Assembly (NCBI GenBank): GCA_947450325.1
Contig: CANFUT010000030.1
Span: 1-38,073 of the forward strand
Direction of reading: 5' to 3'
Source: Flavobacteriia bacterium
Lineage (GTDB): Bacteria; Bacteroidota; Bacteroidia; Flavobacteriales_D; Crocinitomicaceae
DNA length: 38,073 bases
Both the position numbers and the translations under genes were made by a program. Shown here in pieces: positions 1 through 8,174 of this stretch (the first letter of the stretch is position 1; the number at the start of each line of letters is the position of its first letter). Under the pieces are notes generated by a model, which saw only the letters and a list, made by a program, of their open reading frames with translations, was not told where the DNA came from and did not search any database.

Positions 1-73
1 AATCGGATAATTTTTTAATTAAATTTGAAAATAATTAAGACATGAAAAAAGTAGTTTTTGATGACAAATTTTA

Positions 74-143
74 GGTGGTCACTTTCAATTGGAATTACAT
101 GGTCAATTTAAACTGGAATGAGGTGGTCAATATAGCTGGAATT
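74..143. repeat. Three 24-bp-spaced TGGTCA direct repeats (IS21-like end remnant)
   Basis: TGGTCA occurs at 76, 100 and 124, exactly 24 bases apart. Each copy is followed 9-10 bases later by GGAAT (91, 115, 138), so the unit is TGGTCA-N(8-9)-GGAAT. Short multiple repeats of this kind are typical of the ends of IS21-family elements in Bacteroidota, where the transposase binds. No istA or istB gene is in the window, so I read this as an abandoned or cut-off element end. The family assignment is from memory of the repeat style and is uncertain. Confidence 0.45.
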
Positions 144-145
144 AG

Positions 146-295
146 CACACTGGTAAAAGTGAACGATACTCCCGTGAAATTTTGCGAAAAATAAAGACAC
201 TTCATAACAAGCAAAAGCATCAGCTGGTTTCTCTTCAGGAATTTTGTGATTTTATAGGTTTGAATATTGAGGAAGTAGAATTATTGATAAGGTAA
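146..295 (+). pseudogene. Start-less ORF remnant, about 49 codons
   Basis: An open frame runs from just after a TAG at 143 to a TAA at 293-295. It has no ATG or GTG; the only alternative start is an internal TTG. The peptide is hydrophilic and helical, ending with a segment LQEFCDFIGLNIEEVELLIR. It directly follows the TGGTCA repeats, as though an insertion removed its 5' part. I do not recognise the parent protein. A short genuine protein with an unusual start is the alternative. Confidence 0.3.
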
Positions 296-299
296 TTTC

Positions 300-327
300 G
301 ACCAGTTTTTTATGTGATAAACTGGTC
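300..327 (+). terminator. Perfect 9-bp hairpin after the remnant ORF
   Basis: GACCAGTTT (300-308) and AAACTGGTC (319-327) are perfect inverted repeats with a 10-base loop. The hairpin lies 5 bases after the stop codon of the remnant ORF. The tract after it is AT-rich but not a clean T run, so a weak terminator or a protein-binding palindrome are both possible. From 328 to 470 I see only AT-rich sequence without a recognisable feature. Confidence 0.35.
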
Positions 328-472
328 AAATTATTTTGTCCTGTTATGATTTATTATTAAACATTTTGTAAGTAAACTAATTAACCCAAATAAATTAAAC
401 CTTTTATTATTATTACCTAAATGTTTTTAAGCTACAGATAAATAAGGGATTTCAATAATTTTAGTAAGATGT

Positions 473-503
473 TTTGTAAATTAAACATAAAAACCTAATT
501 TTG
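473..503 (+). promoter_or_regulatory. Bacteroidota-type promoter for the Fic gene
   Basis: TTTG at 473-476 and TAATTTTG at 496-503 are separated by 19 bases. This matches the Bacteroidota -33 (TTTG) and -7 (TAnnTTTG) consensus. Transcription would start near 508-512, inside the 24-bp repeat array that follows, leaving an untranslated leader of about 75 bases. Confidence 0.6.
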
Positions 504-585
504 ACACAACACTAAAACAGAATTTATACACAACACTAAAACAGAATTTATACACAGCATTAAAACATAATTTTAATACACAAAA
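504..585 (+). repeat. 24-bp direct-repeat array in the Fic leader
   Basis: The unit ACACAACACTAAAACAGAAT plus TTAT begins at 504, 528 and 552 (24-base period). A shortened start of a fourth unit lies at 578. The first two copies are near identical; the third has a few substitutions and a 2-base expansion. The array fills nearly the whole gap between the -7 box and the Fic start codon. Its position suits an operator in the initially transcribed region; autoregulation by the Fic protein's winged-helix N-terminus is inference. Confidence 0.7.
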
Positions 586-586
586 A

Positions 587-2134
587 ATGGCAACACCAAA
601 TGAAAAACTAGCTGAATCACTAAAGTTTCTACAAGAATTACAAGACCAAGGATTAATTGCCCTAAAATCAAGCTATTTCACTCGAACACATCGTGAACGT
701 TTGGTGAAGCATAATTTTATACAAGAAATTTTAAATGGTTGGTATATCGTTACCCCACATAATTTAAACCAAGGCGATAGTAGTTCATGGTACACATCTT
801 ATTGGAAATTCTGTGCTCAATATTTGGAAGACCGTTTTGGGGATAAATATTGTATTTCTGCGGAACAGTCGCTCATGCTTCATGCAGGAAACGATAGCAT
901 TCCAAATCAAATGGTCATCAGAGCTGAAAAAGGAACAAACGATTCAACCAATTTTCCTTTCTCAACTTCACTGTTCGTGATGCGCTCAACTTTGCCTAAA
1001 AAAGCTGAAATTATTTCAAAAAATGATTTAAGAGCACTATCAAAAAGTTCAGCACTCCTATATGTAACACCTAGTATTTTTACCACAAACCCAATCGAAG
1101 TAAAAACCGTGTTATCTATGTTTAAAGATGCATCTGAAATCTTAGCGCTTCTTCTTGAGAGTGGTCACAGCGTTAAAGCTGGGAGATTGGCAGGAGCATT
1201 TAGAAATGTTGGTCAAGTAAAAATCGCAGATGAAATTTTAAAAACTATGAAAGCCCTTGACTATGACGTCAGGGAAGTGGATCCATTTTTAGAAAAGGAA
1301 GAACTGAAAATTTCACTACGAGAACAGTCTCCATATGCAACAAGAATTCGCATGCTTTGGCAAGAAATGAGAAAGACCATTCTGCAGAATTTGCCAATCC
1401 AAAAATTTGAAGCATTAAACAAAGAAATCTATCTCAAACAAATTGATGACATTTATGTAACGGATGCTTATCATTCACTTTCAATTGAAAAATACCAAGT
1501 TACACCTGAACTCATCGAACGCGTGCGATCTGGTCAATGGGATTTAAAAGAAAATGAAGCAGACAAGCAACAACGCGATGCTATGGCAGCAAGAGGATAT
1601 TGGCTAGCATTCAACGAAGTAAAGAAAAGTATAAGTTCAATATTAGATGGTCAAAACCCAGGGAAAATAATAGATGAACAACTATCGAGTTGGTATCGAA
1701 AATTATTTGCTCCAAGTGTTGCTGTAGGCTTGCTAAATCCGGCAGACTTAGCAGGATATAGAAGACATCAAGTTTACATAGCACAATCTAAGCATGTTCC
1801 TTTGAATGTAGATGCGATTAGTGATGTTATGCCAGTTTTCTTTGAATTATTAGCACAGGAAGAAAATGCATTTGTTAGAGCTATCTTAGGTCATTTTATA
1901 TTTGTTTACATTCATCCATACATGGATGGAAACGGAAGAATTGGGCGATTTTTAATGAATACAATGTTGATTTCTGGAAATTATCCTTGGATTGTAATTC
2001 CATTAGAGAAAAGGCAAGTTTATATGGAAGCTTTGGAACAAGCTTCAGTTAATCAAGATATTTTGCCTTTAACGAATTTCCTATTAATTTTATTGGAAGC
2101 ATCTGCAAATGGAATACCAATTGCTCAATTATAA
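587..2134 (+). CDS. Fic domain protein with AbiEi-like winged-helix N-terminus
   Basis: A 515-aa predicted protein AMP-transferase (AMPylator). The Fic core motif HPYMDGNGRIGRF is at residues 443-455, with the catalytic His443 and the nucleotide-binding DGNGRxxR. A flap-like segment (YRRHQVYI, about 391-398) precedes it. SLSIEKY at 297-303 sits where class II Fic proteins carry the inhibitory helix [S/T]xxxE[G/N]; the Glu (301) is present but the following residue is Lys. The first about 60 residues (ALKSSYFTR...GWYIV) look like the winged helix of AbiEi-type antitoxin proteins, suggesting DNA binding. It stands alone behind its own promoter and repeats, and probably arrived with the island. 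The target protein is unknown. The start ATG at 587 has an A-rich leader and no Shine-Dalgarno, normal for this phylum. Confidence 0.88.
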   Translation: MATPNEKLAESLKFLQELQDQGLIALKSSYFTRTHRERLVKHNFIQEILNGWYIVTPHNLNQGDSSSWYTSYWKFCAQYLEDRFGDKYCISAEQSLMLHAGNDSIPNQMVIRAEKGTNDSTNFPFSTSLFVMRSTLPKKAEIISKNDLRALSKSSALLYVTPSIFTTNPIEVKTVLSMFKDASEILALLLESGHSVKAGRLAGAFRNVGQVKIADEILKTMKALDYDVREVDPFLEKEELKISLREQSPYATRIRMLWQEMRKTILQNLPIQKFEALNKEIYLKQIDDIYVTDAYHSLSIEKYQVTPELIERVRSGQWDLKENEADKQQRDAMAARGYWLAFNEVKKSISSILDGQNPGKIIDEQLSSWYRKLFAPSVAVGLLNPADLAGYRRHQVYIAQSKHVPLNVDAISDVMPVFFELLAQEENAFVRAILGHFIFVYIHPYMDGNGRIGRFLMNTMLISGNYPWIVIPLEKRQVYMEALEQASVNQDILPLTNFLLILLEASANGIPIAQL

Positions 2135-2372
2135 ATCATGAAATTTACTTCAAATTACCTTGTTTTATCATTCCATTTTTGTATTTTTGTAGTGTATGAT
2201 TAGTTCTTTAAAATAAAACAAATTAACTCAAATTTAATGCATGTTTTAAAGCTAGCGTTTTTTGATTTTATTTGTATCTAGTTGAATATCAGATTAAAAT
2301 TCGGGTCAGTAAATTCCCTCCGACTCCACTTTTTAAAGTGGTCATTACGATGATAAAACCAAAAAGACATTG

Positions 2373-2425
2373 AAACTCCTCAATTTTCCAGATTATTTGT
2401 TTGGTGGTTGGGGAGTTTTTTTTTT
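2373..2425 (+). terminator. Strong rho-independent terminator
   Basis: AAACTCCTCAA (2373-2383) pairs with TTGGGGAGTTT (2408-2418) over 11 positions including one G-U pair. Ten consecutive Ts run from 2416 to 2425. It is about 240 bases past the Fic stop codon, which is far for that gene, so it may instead end an unannotated RNA or be the terminator of a displaced gene. Confidence 0.75.
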
Positions 2426-2613
2426 GAACTTTATTACAAAGTGTTTTTAAACTGAGCTTATTGATAAAAACACGCCGTCAAATCCCATAAATTTAGAACT
2501 AACATCTTAGCATTTTTTCTAGTTTTTTAAATTGTTCAAATTTAAAACAAGTGAAAATTTAAACAATTGCCTTTTCAAGCTTGAAATCAAGGCCGTAAGT
2601 TCGTATTAAATGA

Positions 2614-2621
2614 TATATTTG
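2614..2621 (+). promoter_or_regulatory. -7 box TATATTTG upstream of hsdR
   Basis: TATATTTG fits TAnnTTTG and lies 32 bases before the hsdR start codon. No convincing TTTG is found 19 bases upstream, so only half of the consensus is present. Confidence 0.4.
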
Positions 2622-2652
2622 TGTTTGGTAAAAAAAATGAAAGCTAAAATTC

Positions 2653-5600
2653 ATGAAATTTAACGAAGATACTCGTGTAAAAATCCCTACAATTATTCAT
2701 TTGAGTAGATTGGGCTACAAGTATTTATCATTAAAGAATTTGAATTGGGACTCATCAACAAATATTGTCACTGAGATTTTTATAGAAAATATCCTAAAAC
2801 TTAATCCAGACTTATCTGAGAGTGATGCAAAAAGATATTTTGATGAAATTTCATTAACACTTGAGAATGAAGATTTAGGTAAAGCTTTTTATGAAAAATT
2901 GACCAATACTTCAGGAATACGATTGATCGATTTTGATAACTTTGAAAATAATCAATTCAATGCTGTAACCGAATTCACTTGCAAAAAAGATGACGATGAA
3001 TTTAGACCTGACATTACACTGCTAATCAATGGAATGCCACTCGTTTTTATTGAAGTCAAAAAACCAAACAACTTAGACGGAGTTCAAGCAGAACAAAAAC
3101 GAATAAATAGTAGATTCCAAAATAAAAAATTTAGAAAGTTTGTAAACATCACTCAATTGATGGTGTTCTCAAACAATATGGAATATGATGATTATTCTCA
3201 TACTCCGCTAGCTGGAGCCTTCTATGCAACCTCTTCATACAAAAAACCAATTTTCAATTATTTTAGAGAAGAAAAGGAAGAACTTTTTTCATCTATTTTG
3301 TCGAAAGACCTAGATGAAAATGAAGAACTCTTGGTTTTAAGAGACACAAATTGCCTTAGTATTAAGAATTCACCAGAATATATAACCAACAAAAATCCAA
3401 ATACGCCAACAAATAGAATTTGTACTTCACTTTTTGATTTAAATCGTTTGGCGTTTGTTCTTCGTTACGGAATTGCATATGTTAAAGAAAAAAATGGAAT
3501 TCAAAAACACATAATGCGCTATCCTCAATTGTTTGCAACAAAAGCAATTGAAGCAAAATTAAATGAAGGAATAAAAAAGGGAATCATTTGGCACACCCAA
3601 GGAAGTGGAAAAACTGCACTAACCTATTATAATGTAAAGTTCTTAACTGATTATTTCCAAAAGAAAGGTGTTGTTCCCAAATTCTATTTTATAGTAGATA
3701 GACTTGATTTACTAATTCAATCCGCCAGAGAATTTAAAAGTCGCGGTTTGGTTGTACATGAAGTTAATTCAAGAGAAGAATTTTCGAAGGATATCAAATC
3801 AACCAATGTAATACACAATAATTCAGGTAATACAGAAATCACAGTTGTAAATATTCAAAAATTTGAAAATGACCCAAATGTGGCCCGAAATACCGACTAC
3901 AATGTGAATATTCAACGTGTATATTTCTTGGACGAAGTTCATCGCAGCTACAATCCCAGGGGAAGTTTTTTAGCTAATTTGCATGAATCAGATCAAAATG
4001 CAATCAAAATTGGCTTGACTGGAACACCTTTGATTGGCGCAGATTATTCTTCCAAAGCAATATTTGGAGATTATATTCATAAATATTATTACAATTCTTC
4101 AATCGCCGACGGTTACACTTTGAGATTGATTCGGGAAGAAATAGAGACAGAGTATAAACTTTATATGAAAGAGACTCTAGATGAGATAAAAATTATCAAA
4201 GGAGACGGAAATAAGAAATATGTTTATGCTCATCCAAAATTTGTTGACCCTCTATTAACATACATCATTCAAGATTTTGAAAAAACTCGAATTGCCATGA
4301 ATGAAAATTCTATTGGAGGAATGGTTGTTTGCGATTCATCGGAGCAAGCAAAACAAATGTTTGAAATTTTTCAAGAAAGATATAATCCGCAAGAAGAAAG
4401 TAGTGAATTTATGTTGATGGCGGCTGGATCTCCACTGCCATATGACAATCCTGTTCTTTCTGAAAGTAAAGTGAAAACTGCCGCATTGATTTTGCATGAC
4501 GTGGGTTCAAAACAAGATAGAAAAGAACAAGTTGAAGCATTTAAAGAAGGAAAGATAGACTTTTTGTTCGTTTACAACATGTTACTAACTGGTTTTGACG
4601 CGCCAAGATTGAAAAAATTATACATTGGCAGGGTCATAAAAGCACACAATTTGTTGCAGACATTAACTCGAGTAAATAGAACCTATCAAGATTTTCGTTA
4701 TGGATATGTAGTCGATTTTGCTGATATTCAGAAAGAATTCGATAAAACCAATCGAGATTATTTCAATGAATTACAGTCTGAATTAGGAGACGAAATGGAA
4801 CACTATTCAAATCTATTCAAAACTAAAGAAGATATTAACAATGATATCCAGAATATCAAAGAAGTTCTATTTCACTATGACACCAAAAATGCAGAGAATT
4901 TTTCAAGTCAAATTTCACAAATTCAGGATCGCAGTGAGATGCAACGACTAGTGAAAGTTTTAAATGATGCAAAGAGTTTGTATAATTTAATTCGTTTATC
5001 TGGAAATTATGAATTGCTAGACAAATTAGACTTTCATAAACTTACCATTCTTTCGCGAGAAGCCAGTAATCATTTAGCATTAATCAATACCAAGGAAGCA
5101 TTAGAAAATAATGTTGATACCACAAATTTATTGAATATTGCTCTCGAAGACGTACTTTTTGCTTTCGTAAAAGTCAAAGAAGAAGAAATGGTACTTGCGG
5201 ACCAATTGAAGAATATATTGCAAAAAACGCGAGAAGCTTTGGGTGGAAATTTTGACCCACACGACCCGCAATTTATTTCTCTAAAAGAAGAATTAGAGCG
5301 CCTTTTCAAGAAAAAAAACTTGAACGAAGTCACCAAAGAAGAAATGGAAGCAAATATCAAAGCACTGCAAGATATTTACGACAAAGCAAAAGAATTGGAG
5401 CGAAAAAACCAATTGCTACGAGCGAAATATGATAACGACGAAAAATATGCGCGCTTGCACAAACGTTTGATGGAAAAAAATCCATTAACAGAAAGCGAAA
5501 GCAAATTATTTGAAGCTTTACAAGGTTTGAAACAAGAAGTAGACAATCAATTACAACAAAACGCACAAATTCTTGAAAACGAAAATTATGTAGAACGAAT

Positions 5601-5730
5601 GATCATGCGTTTTGTCCTTGAGCAATTTAAAAACAAACAGAATATTCCCATGGATTTAGAAACTTCGAAACGAGTGAATGCCATGGTTGTAAGGGAATAC
5701 ATGAACGAATTTTACGGCAGAGTTGCATGA
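2653..5730 (+). CDS. hsdR: Type I restriction enzyme subunit R (HsdR)
   Basis: A 1025-aa ATP-dependent translocase and endonuclease subunit of a type I restriction-modification complex. The nuclease motif is complete: Asp120 (FRPD) and Glu134-x-Lys136 (IEVKK). The SF2 motor follows, with Walker A HTQGSGKT at 314-321, DEVH at 427-430, TGTP at 456-459 and the motif VI region QTLTRVNR at 669-676. The C-terminal third is charged and coiled-coil-like, as expected for the HsdM-binding part. Length is normal. An ATG at 2637 opens a short out-of-frame reading frame that runs over the chosen start, so 2653 is the proper start. The stop overlaps the next gene's ATG by 4 nt, and hsdM and hsdS follow after a transposase and a hairpin field. 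Confidence 0.95.
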   Translation: MKFNEDTRVKIPTIIHLSRLGYKYLSLKNLNWDSSTNIVTEIFIENILKLNPDLSESDAKRYFDEISLTLENEDLGKAFYEKLTNTSGIRLIDFDNFENNQFNAVTEFTCKKDDDEFRPDITLLINGMPLVFIEVKKPNNLDGVQAEQKRINSRFQNKKFRKFVNITQLMVFSNNMEYDDYSHTPLAGAFYATSSYKKPIFNYFREEKEELFSSILSKDLDENEELLVLRDTNCLSIKNSPEYITNKNPNTPTNRICTSLFDLNRLAFVLRYGIAYVKEKNGIQKHIMRYPQLFATKAIEAKLNEGIKKGIIWHTQGSGKTALTYYNVKFLTDYFQKKGVVPKFYFIVDRLDLLIQSAREFKSRGLVVHEVNSREEFSKDIKSTNVIHNNSGNTEITVVNIQKFENDPNVARNTDYNVNIQRVYFLDEVHRSYNPRGSFLANLHESDQNAIKIGLTGTPLIGADYSSKAIFGDYIHKYYYNSSIADGYTLRLIREEIETEYKLYMKETLDEIKIIKGDGNKKYVYAHPKFVDPLLTYIIQDFEKTRIAMNENSIGGMVVCDSSEQAKQMFEIFQERYNPQEESSEFMLMAAGSPLPYDNPVLSESKVKTAALILHDVGSKQDRKEQVEAFKEGKIDFLFVYNMLLTGFDAPRLKKLYIGRVIKAHNLLQTLTRVNRTYQDFRYGYVVDFADIQKEFDKTNRDYFNELQSELGDEMEHYSNLFKTKEDINNDIQNIKEVLFHYDTKNAENFSSQISQIQDRSEMQRLVKVLNDAKSLYNLIRLSGNYELLDKLDFHKLTILSREASNHLALINTKEALENNVDTTNLLNIALEDVLFAFVKVKEEEMVLADQLKNILQKTREALGGNFDPHDPQFISLKEELERLFKKKNLNEVTKEEMEANIKALQDIYDKAKELERKNQLLRAKYDNDEKYARLHKRLMEKNPLTESESKLFEALQGLKQEVDNQLQQNAQILENENYVERMIMRFVLEQFKNKQNIPMDLETSKRVNAMVVREYMNEFYGRVA

Positions 5731-6197
5731 GTACCTATTCTCAAATATACATTCAAATCGTATTCGGTGTTAAACATCGAAACGCCCTAATATCACCAAA
5801 GTGGGAAGATGAGCTGTACAAATATATAACGGGGATCATTCAACAAAAAGGACAAAAAGTAATTGCAATAAACGGTACAGCGGATCACCTGCATATTTTA
5901 ATTGGTATGAAACCAAATTGCAACCTTTCTGATTTAGTAAGGGAATTTAAAAAAGCAAGTAGCGTTTTTGTTCGAGAAAAAGGTTTTTGTCCCTTCAAAT
6001 TTGAATGGCAAGAAGGATATGGCGCTTTTTCATACAGTCATTCAGCGCTGGACAATGTGATTCGATACATAGATAATCAAAAGCAACACCACAAAAAAAG
6101 TACTTTTAAAGAGGAATATGTAGAATTTTTAGAAAAATTTAATGTCGATTTTAAAAATGAATATTTACCAAAATTTATTGAAGAAGAAATGGAATAA
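5727..6197 (+). CDS. RAYT-type HUH (Y1) transposase, IS200-like
   Basis: A 156-aa single-strand DNA transposase of the IS200/REP-associated family. The HUH metal site is D-H-L-H at 53-56. The catalytic tyrosine is probably Tyr114 in RYIDNQKQHH, the usual context in this family. The ATG overlaps the hsdR stop as ATGA, so it is probably translated by coupling. It is followed at once by a field of REP-like palindromes, the classic arrangement for a domesticated REP-associated tyrosine transposase. No IS ends or accessory tnpB are present, which favours a domesticated RAYT over an active IS200. Both catalytic elements look intact. Confidence 0.88.
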   Translation: MSTYSQIYIQIVFGVKHRNALISPKWEDELYKYITGIIQQKGQKVIAINGTADHLHILIGMKPNCNLSDLVREFKKASSVFVREKGFCPFKFEWQEGYGAFSYSHSALDNVIRYIDNQKQHHKKSTFKEEYVEFLEKFNVDFKNEYLPKFIEEEME

Positions 6198-6208
6198 GGG
6201 CTGCTATA

Positions 6209-6510
6209 CGACCCACTCCGGGGTCGAGTTGCCTAGCGGGATTTTTTTTTAGCGCTATATCATCCCTTCGGGATGAACATACGAGTAAAAAAACACAAAG
6301 CACAAGATCCCGAAGGGATCACATTGATATAGTAAAACAATAAAAGATCCCAAAGGGATCAAATAGTTATAATCAAAAGCGAAGTATGTCGCACCCGACT
6401 CCAACGCGGGTCGCGTAGGAATAAAAAAACACAAAGCACAAGATCCCGAAGGGATCAAATAGTTATAACCAACAGAGATATATGTCTCGCCCGACCCCAA
6501 CGTGGGTCGC
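6209..6510. repeat. REP-like hairpin field between the RAYT and hsdM
   Basis: Two palindrome families alternate. Family A (GATCCC-N3-GGGATC or CATCCC-N3-GGGATG): 6261-6275, 6306-6320, 6346-6360, 6442-6456. Family B (CGACCC-N6-GGGTCG or close): 6209-6226, about 6391-6414 (imperfect) and 6492-6509. A 36-base segment at 6286-6321 recurs exactly at 6422-6457. The 71 bases at 6344-6414 recur without gaps at 6440-6510 with about 10 differences. So the field is built of duplicated A+B composite units. REP palindromes next to a RAYT gene are the expected substrates of that transposase. There is no protein-coding gene here. Confidence 0.85.
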
Positions 6511-6548
6511 ATAGATATCCCCCTGAAATGGGTCAAAAAAAAGAAAAT

Positions 6549-8174
6549 ATGACAACAACAATTCAATTCGAACGCCAAACCAAAGCCCTCATCGACGACC
6601 TAAAAAGCGTCTGTGCCAACTACGGCTTAGGAAACGATGGTAACGAATTCAAAATCATTACCCAGGTTTTCCTATACAAATTCTTGAACGACAAATTTGC
6701 ACACGAAGTACAAAAAATCGACTCCAAATTGGCGCAAGCCGAAAACTGGGGAGCAGAATTAAAAAAATACTCCAAAGATGATTTCGAAATGTTGACTTTC
6801 CAATTGAGTGAAAGTACCGCAATTCTGAAACCAGAACAGTTTATCTCTTCCCTATTCGAGCGCCAAAATGAAGCAAAGTTTGCTGATTTATTCGACAACA
6901 CTTTGTTAGACATTGCAAAAGAAAACAGTGCATTATTCTCCGTAATTACAGAAGGTGGCGAGAAAATTACCTTGTTTGAAAACATCAGTAAATATGTGAC
7001 CGATAAACGCGACGAATTCTGCAAAGCGATTATCAATAAATTGATCAATTTCAGTTTTGAGCACATTTTCCATGAGAAGTTCGATTTCTACGCAACGATT
7101 TTCGAATATTTAATCAAAGATTACAACACGAACAGTGGCGGAAAATATGCGGAATACTTTACACCGCACGCTGTAGCGAAAATCATGGCGCGTTGCTTGG
7201 TGCAAGGCGATGTGAAAAATGCGATGTGTTACGATCCATCTGCAGGTTCTGGAACTTTGTTGATGAATTTAGCGCACCAAATTGGCGAAGACAAGTGCAC
7301 CATCTATTCTCAAGACATTTCGCAAAAATCTTCGAACTTACTGCGTTTGAATTTGATTTTGAACGATTTGGTGCATTCTATTCCAAACATTGTAAAAGGA
7401 AACACCATTTTGGAACCTTACCACAAGGACAAAAGTGGCAAACTACAGAAATACGATTTCATCGTTTCTAACCCGCCGTTTAAACTGGATTTCTCCGATT
7501 ACAGCGCGGATTTAGATACCAAAGAAAACCACGACCGCTTTTTTGCAGGAATACCTAACATTCCAAAAGCGAAGAAAGATTCCATGGCGATTTACTTGCT
7601 ATTCTTGCAACACATCATGTTTTCATTGAAAGAAAACGGAAAAGCAGCGATTGTGGTGCCAACCGGTTTTATTACCGCGCAAAGTGGTATTGACCGCAAG
7701 ATTCGTGAGAAAATGGTGGAAGACAAAATGTTGGCGGGCGTGGTTAGTATGCCAAGTAACATCTTTGCAACCACGGGCACCAATGTTTCCGTGATATTCT
7801 TGGACAAGCAAAACAAAGGAGATGTAATTCTGATTGATGCATCCAATTTGGGAACAACCATCAAAGAAGAAAAAAACCAAAAAACAGTACTTTCTCATGA
7901 AGAAGAAGATAAAATCATTGACACATTCAACAAAAAAGAAGCCATTGAAGATTTCTCTGTAGTCGTTTCTTACGACGATATCAAAACAAAGAACTACTCT
8001 TTGAGTGCTGGACAATACTTTGAGGTAAAAATTGATTATGTGGATATTACCCACGAAGAGTTTACTTCCAAACTACGAGGTTTTGAAGAGAACTTGAAAG
8101 ATTTATTCGCAGAGTCGAAGATTTTGGAGAAAGAAATTGAGAATAATTTGAAGGGATTGAATTATGGGGCGTAA
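6549..8174 (+). CDS. hsdM: Type I RM methyltransferase subunit M (HsdM)
   Basis: A 541-aa N6-adenine DNA methyltransferase. The SAM-binding motif DPSAGSG is at 229-235 and the catalytic motif NPPF at 308-311. The helical N-terminal HsdM domain (IQFERQTKALIDDLK...) starts right at residue 4. An in-frame ATG lies at 6528, but the seven extra residues fall on the last REP-like repeat, and family members normally start MTT-x-IQFERQ, so I chose 6549. hsdS overlaps the 3' end by 11 bases. Base use is less AT-rich than in the genes downstream of hsdS, suggesting a different age or origin. The hairpin field lies in its leader and could separate its expression from hsdR. Confidence 0.95.
   Translation: MTTTIQFERQTKALIDDLKSVCANYGLGNDGNEFKIITQVFLYKFLNDKFAHEVQKIDSKLAQAENWGAELKKYSKDDFEMLTFQLSESTAILKPEQFISSLFERQNEAKFADLFDNTLLDIAKENSALFSVITEGGEKITLFENISKYVTDKRDEFCKAIINKLINFSFEHIFHEKFDFYATIFEYLIKDYNTNSGGKYAEYFTPHAVAKIMARCLVQGDVKNAMCYDPSAGSGTLLMNLAHQIGEDKCTIYSQDISQKSSNLLRLNLILNDLVHSIPNIVKGNTILEPYHKDKSGKLQKYDFIVSNPPFKLDFSDYSADLDTKENHDRFFAGIPNIPKAKKDSMAIYLLFLQHIMFSLKENGKAAIVVPTGFITAQSGIDRKIREKMVEDKMLAGVVSMPSNIFATTGTNVSVIFLDKQNKGDVILIDASNLGTTIKEEKNQKTVLSHEEEDKIIDTFNKKEAIEDFSVVVSYDDIKTKNYSLSAGQYFEVKIDYVDITHEEFTSKLRGFEENLKDLFAESKILEKEIENNLKGLNYGA

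Larger units (their letters stand above)
2135..2652. other. Non-coding gap between Fic and hsdR
   Basis: No credible gene is seen in these 518 bases. The stretch around 2301-2330 (GGG, then TCCCTCCGACTCCACT) resembles the 3' end of a tRNA or tmRNA, without a recognisable 5' half. It runs into a perfect 7-bp hairpin (CCACTTT 2326-2332, AAAGTGG 2335-2341), and a strong terminator follows at 2373-2425. The gap could hold a short non-coding RNA or an integration scar. The last 40 bases carry the probable hsdR promoter element. Confidence 0.4.

Noticed and set aside
2326-2344. TGGTCA at 2339 as the other end of an IS21-like element starting at 76
   Set aside because: Only a single 6-base match without the GGAAT partner. 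There are no transposase genes between, and the sequence is part of a local hairpin.
6209-6510. Possible CRISPR array in the hairpin field
   Set aside because: The repeats are palindromes of two families with uneven spacing and near-identical flanks, there are no unique spacers and no cas genes. The neighbour is a RAYT transposase, so REP elements explain it.
6255-6578. 107-codon - strand frame over the hairpin field
   Set aside because: It is open only because of the repetitive palindromes. The translation repeats itself with the DNA repeat, has no family resemblance, and overlaps the hsdM start.
6620-7864. Several 90-150-codon frames opposite or out of frame with hsdM
   Set aside because: All fall within hsdM, which has full methyltransferase motifs. 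The less AT-rich base use of this gene leaves chance open frames.
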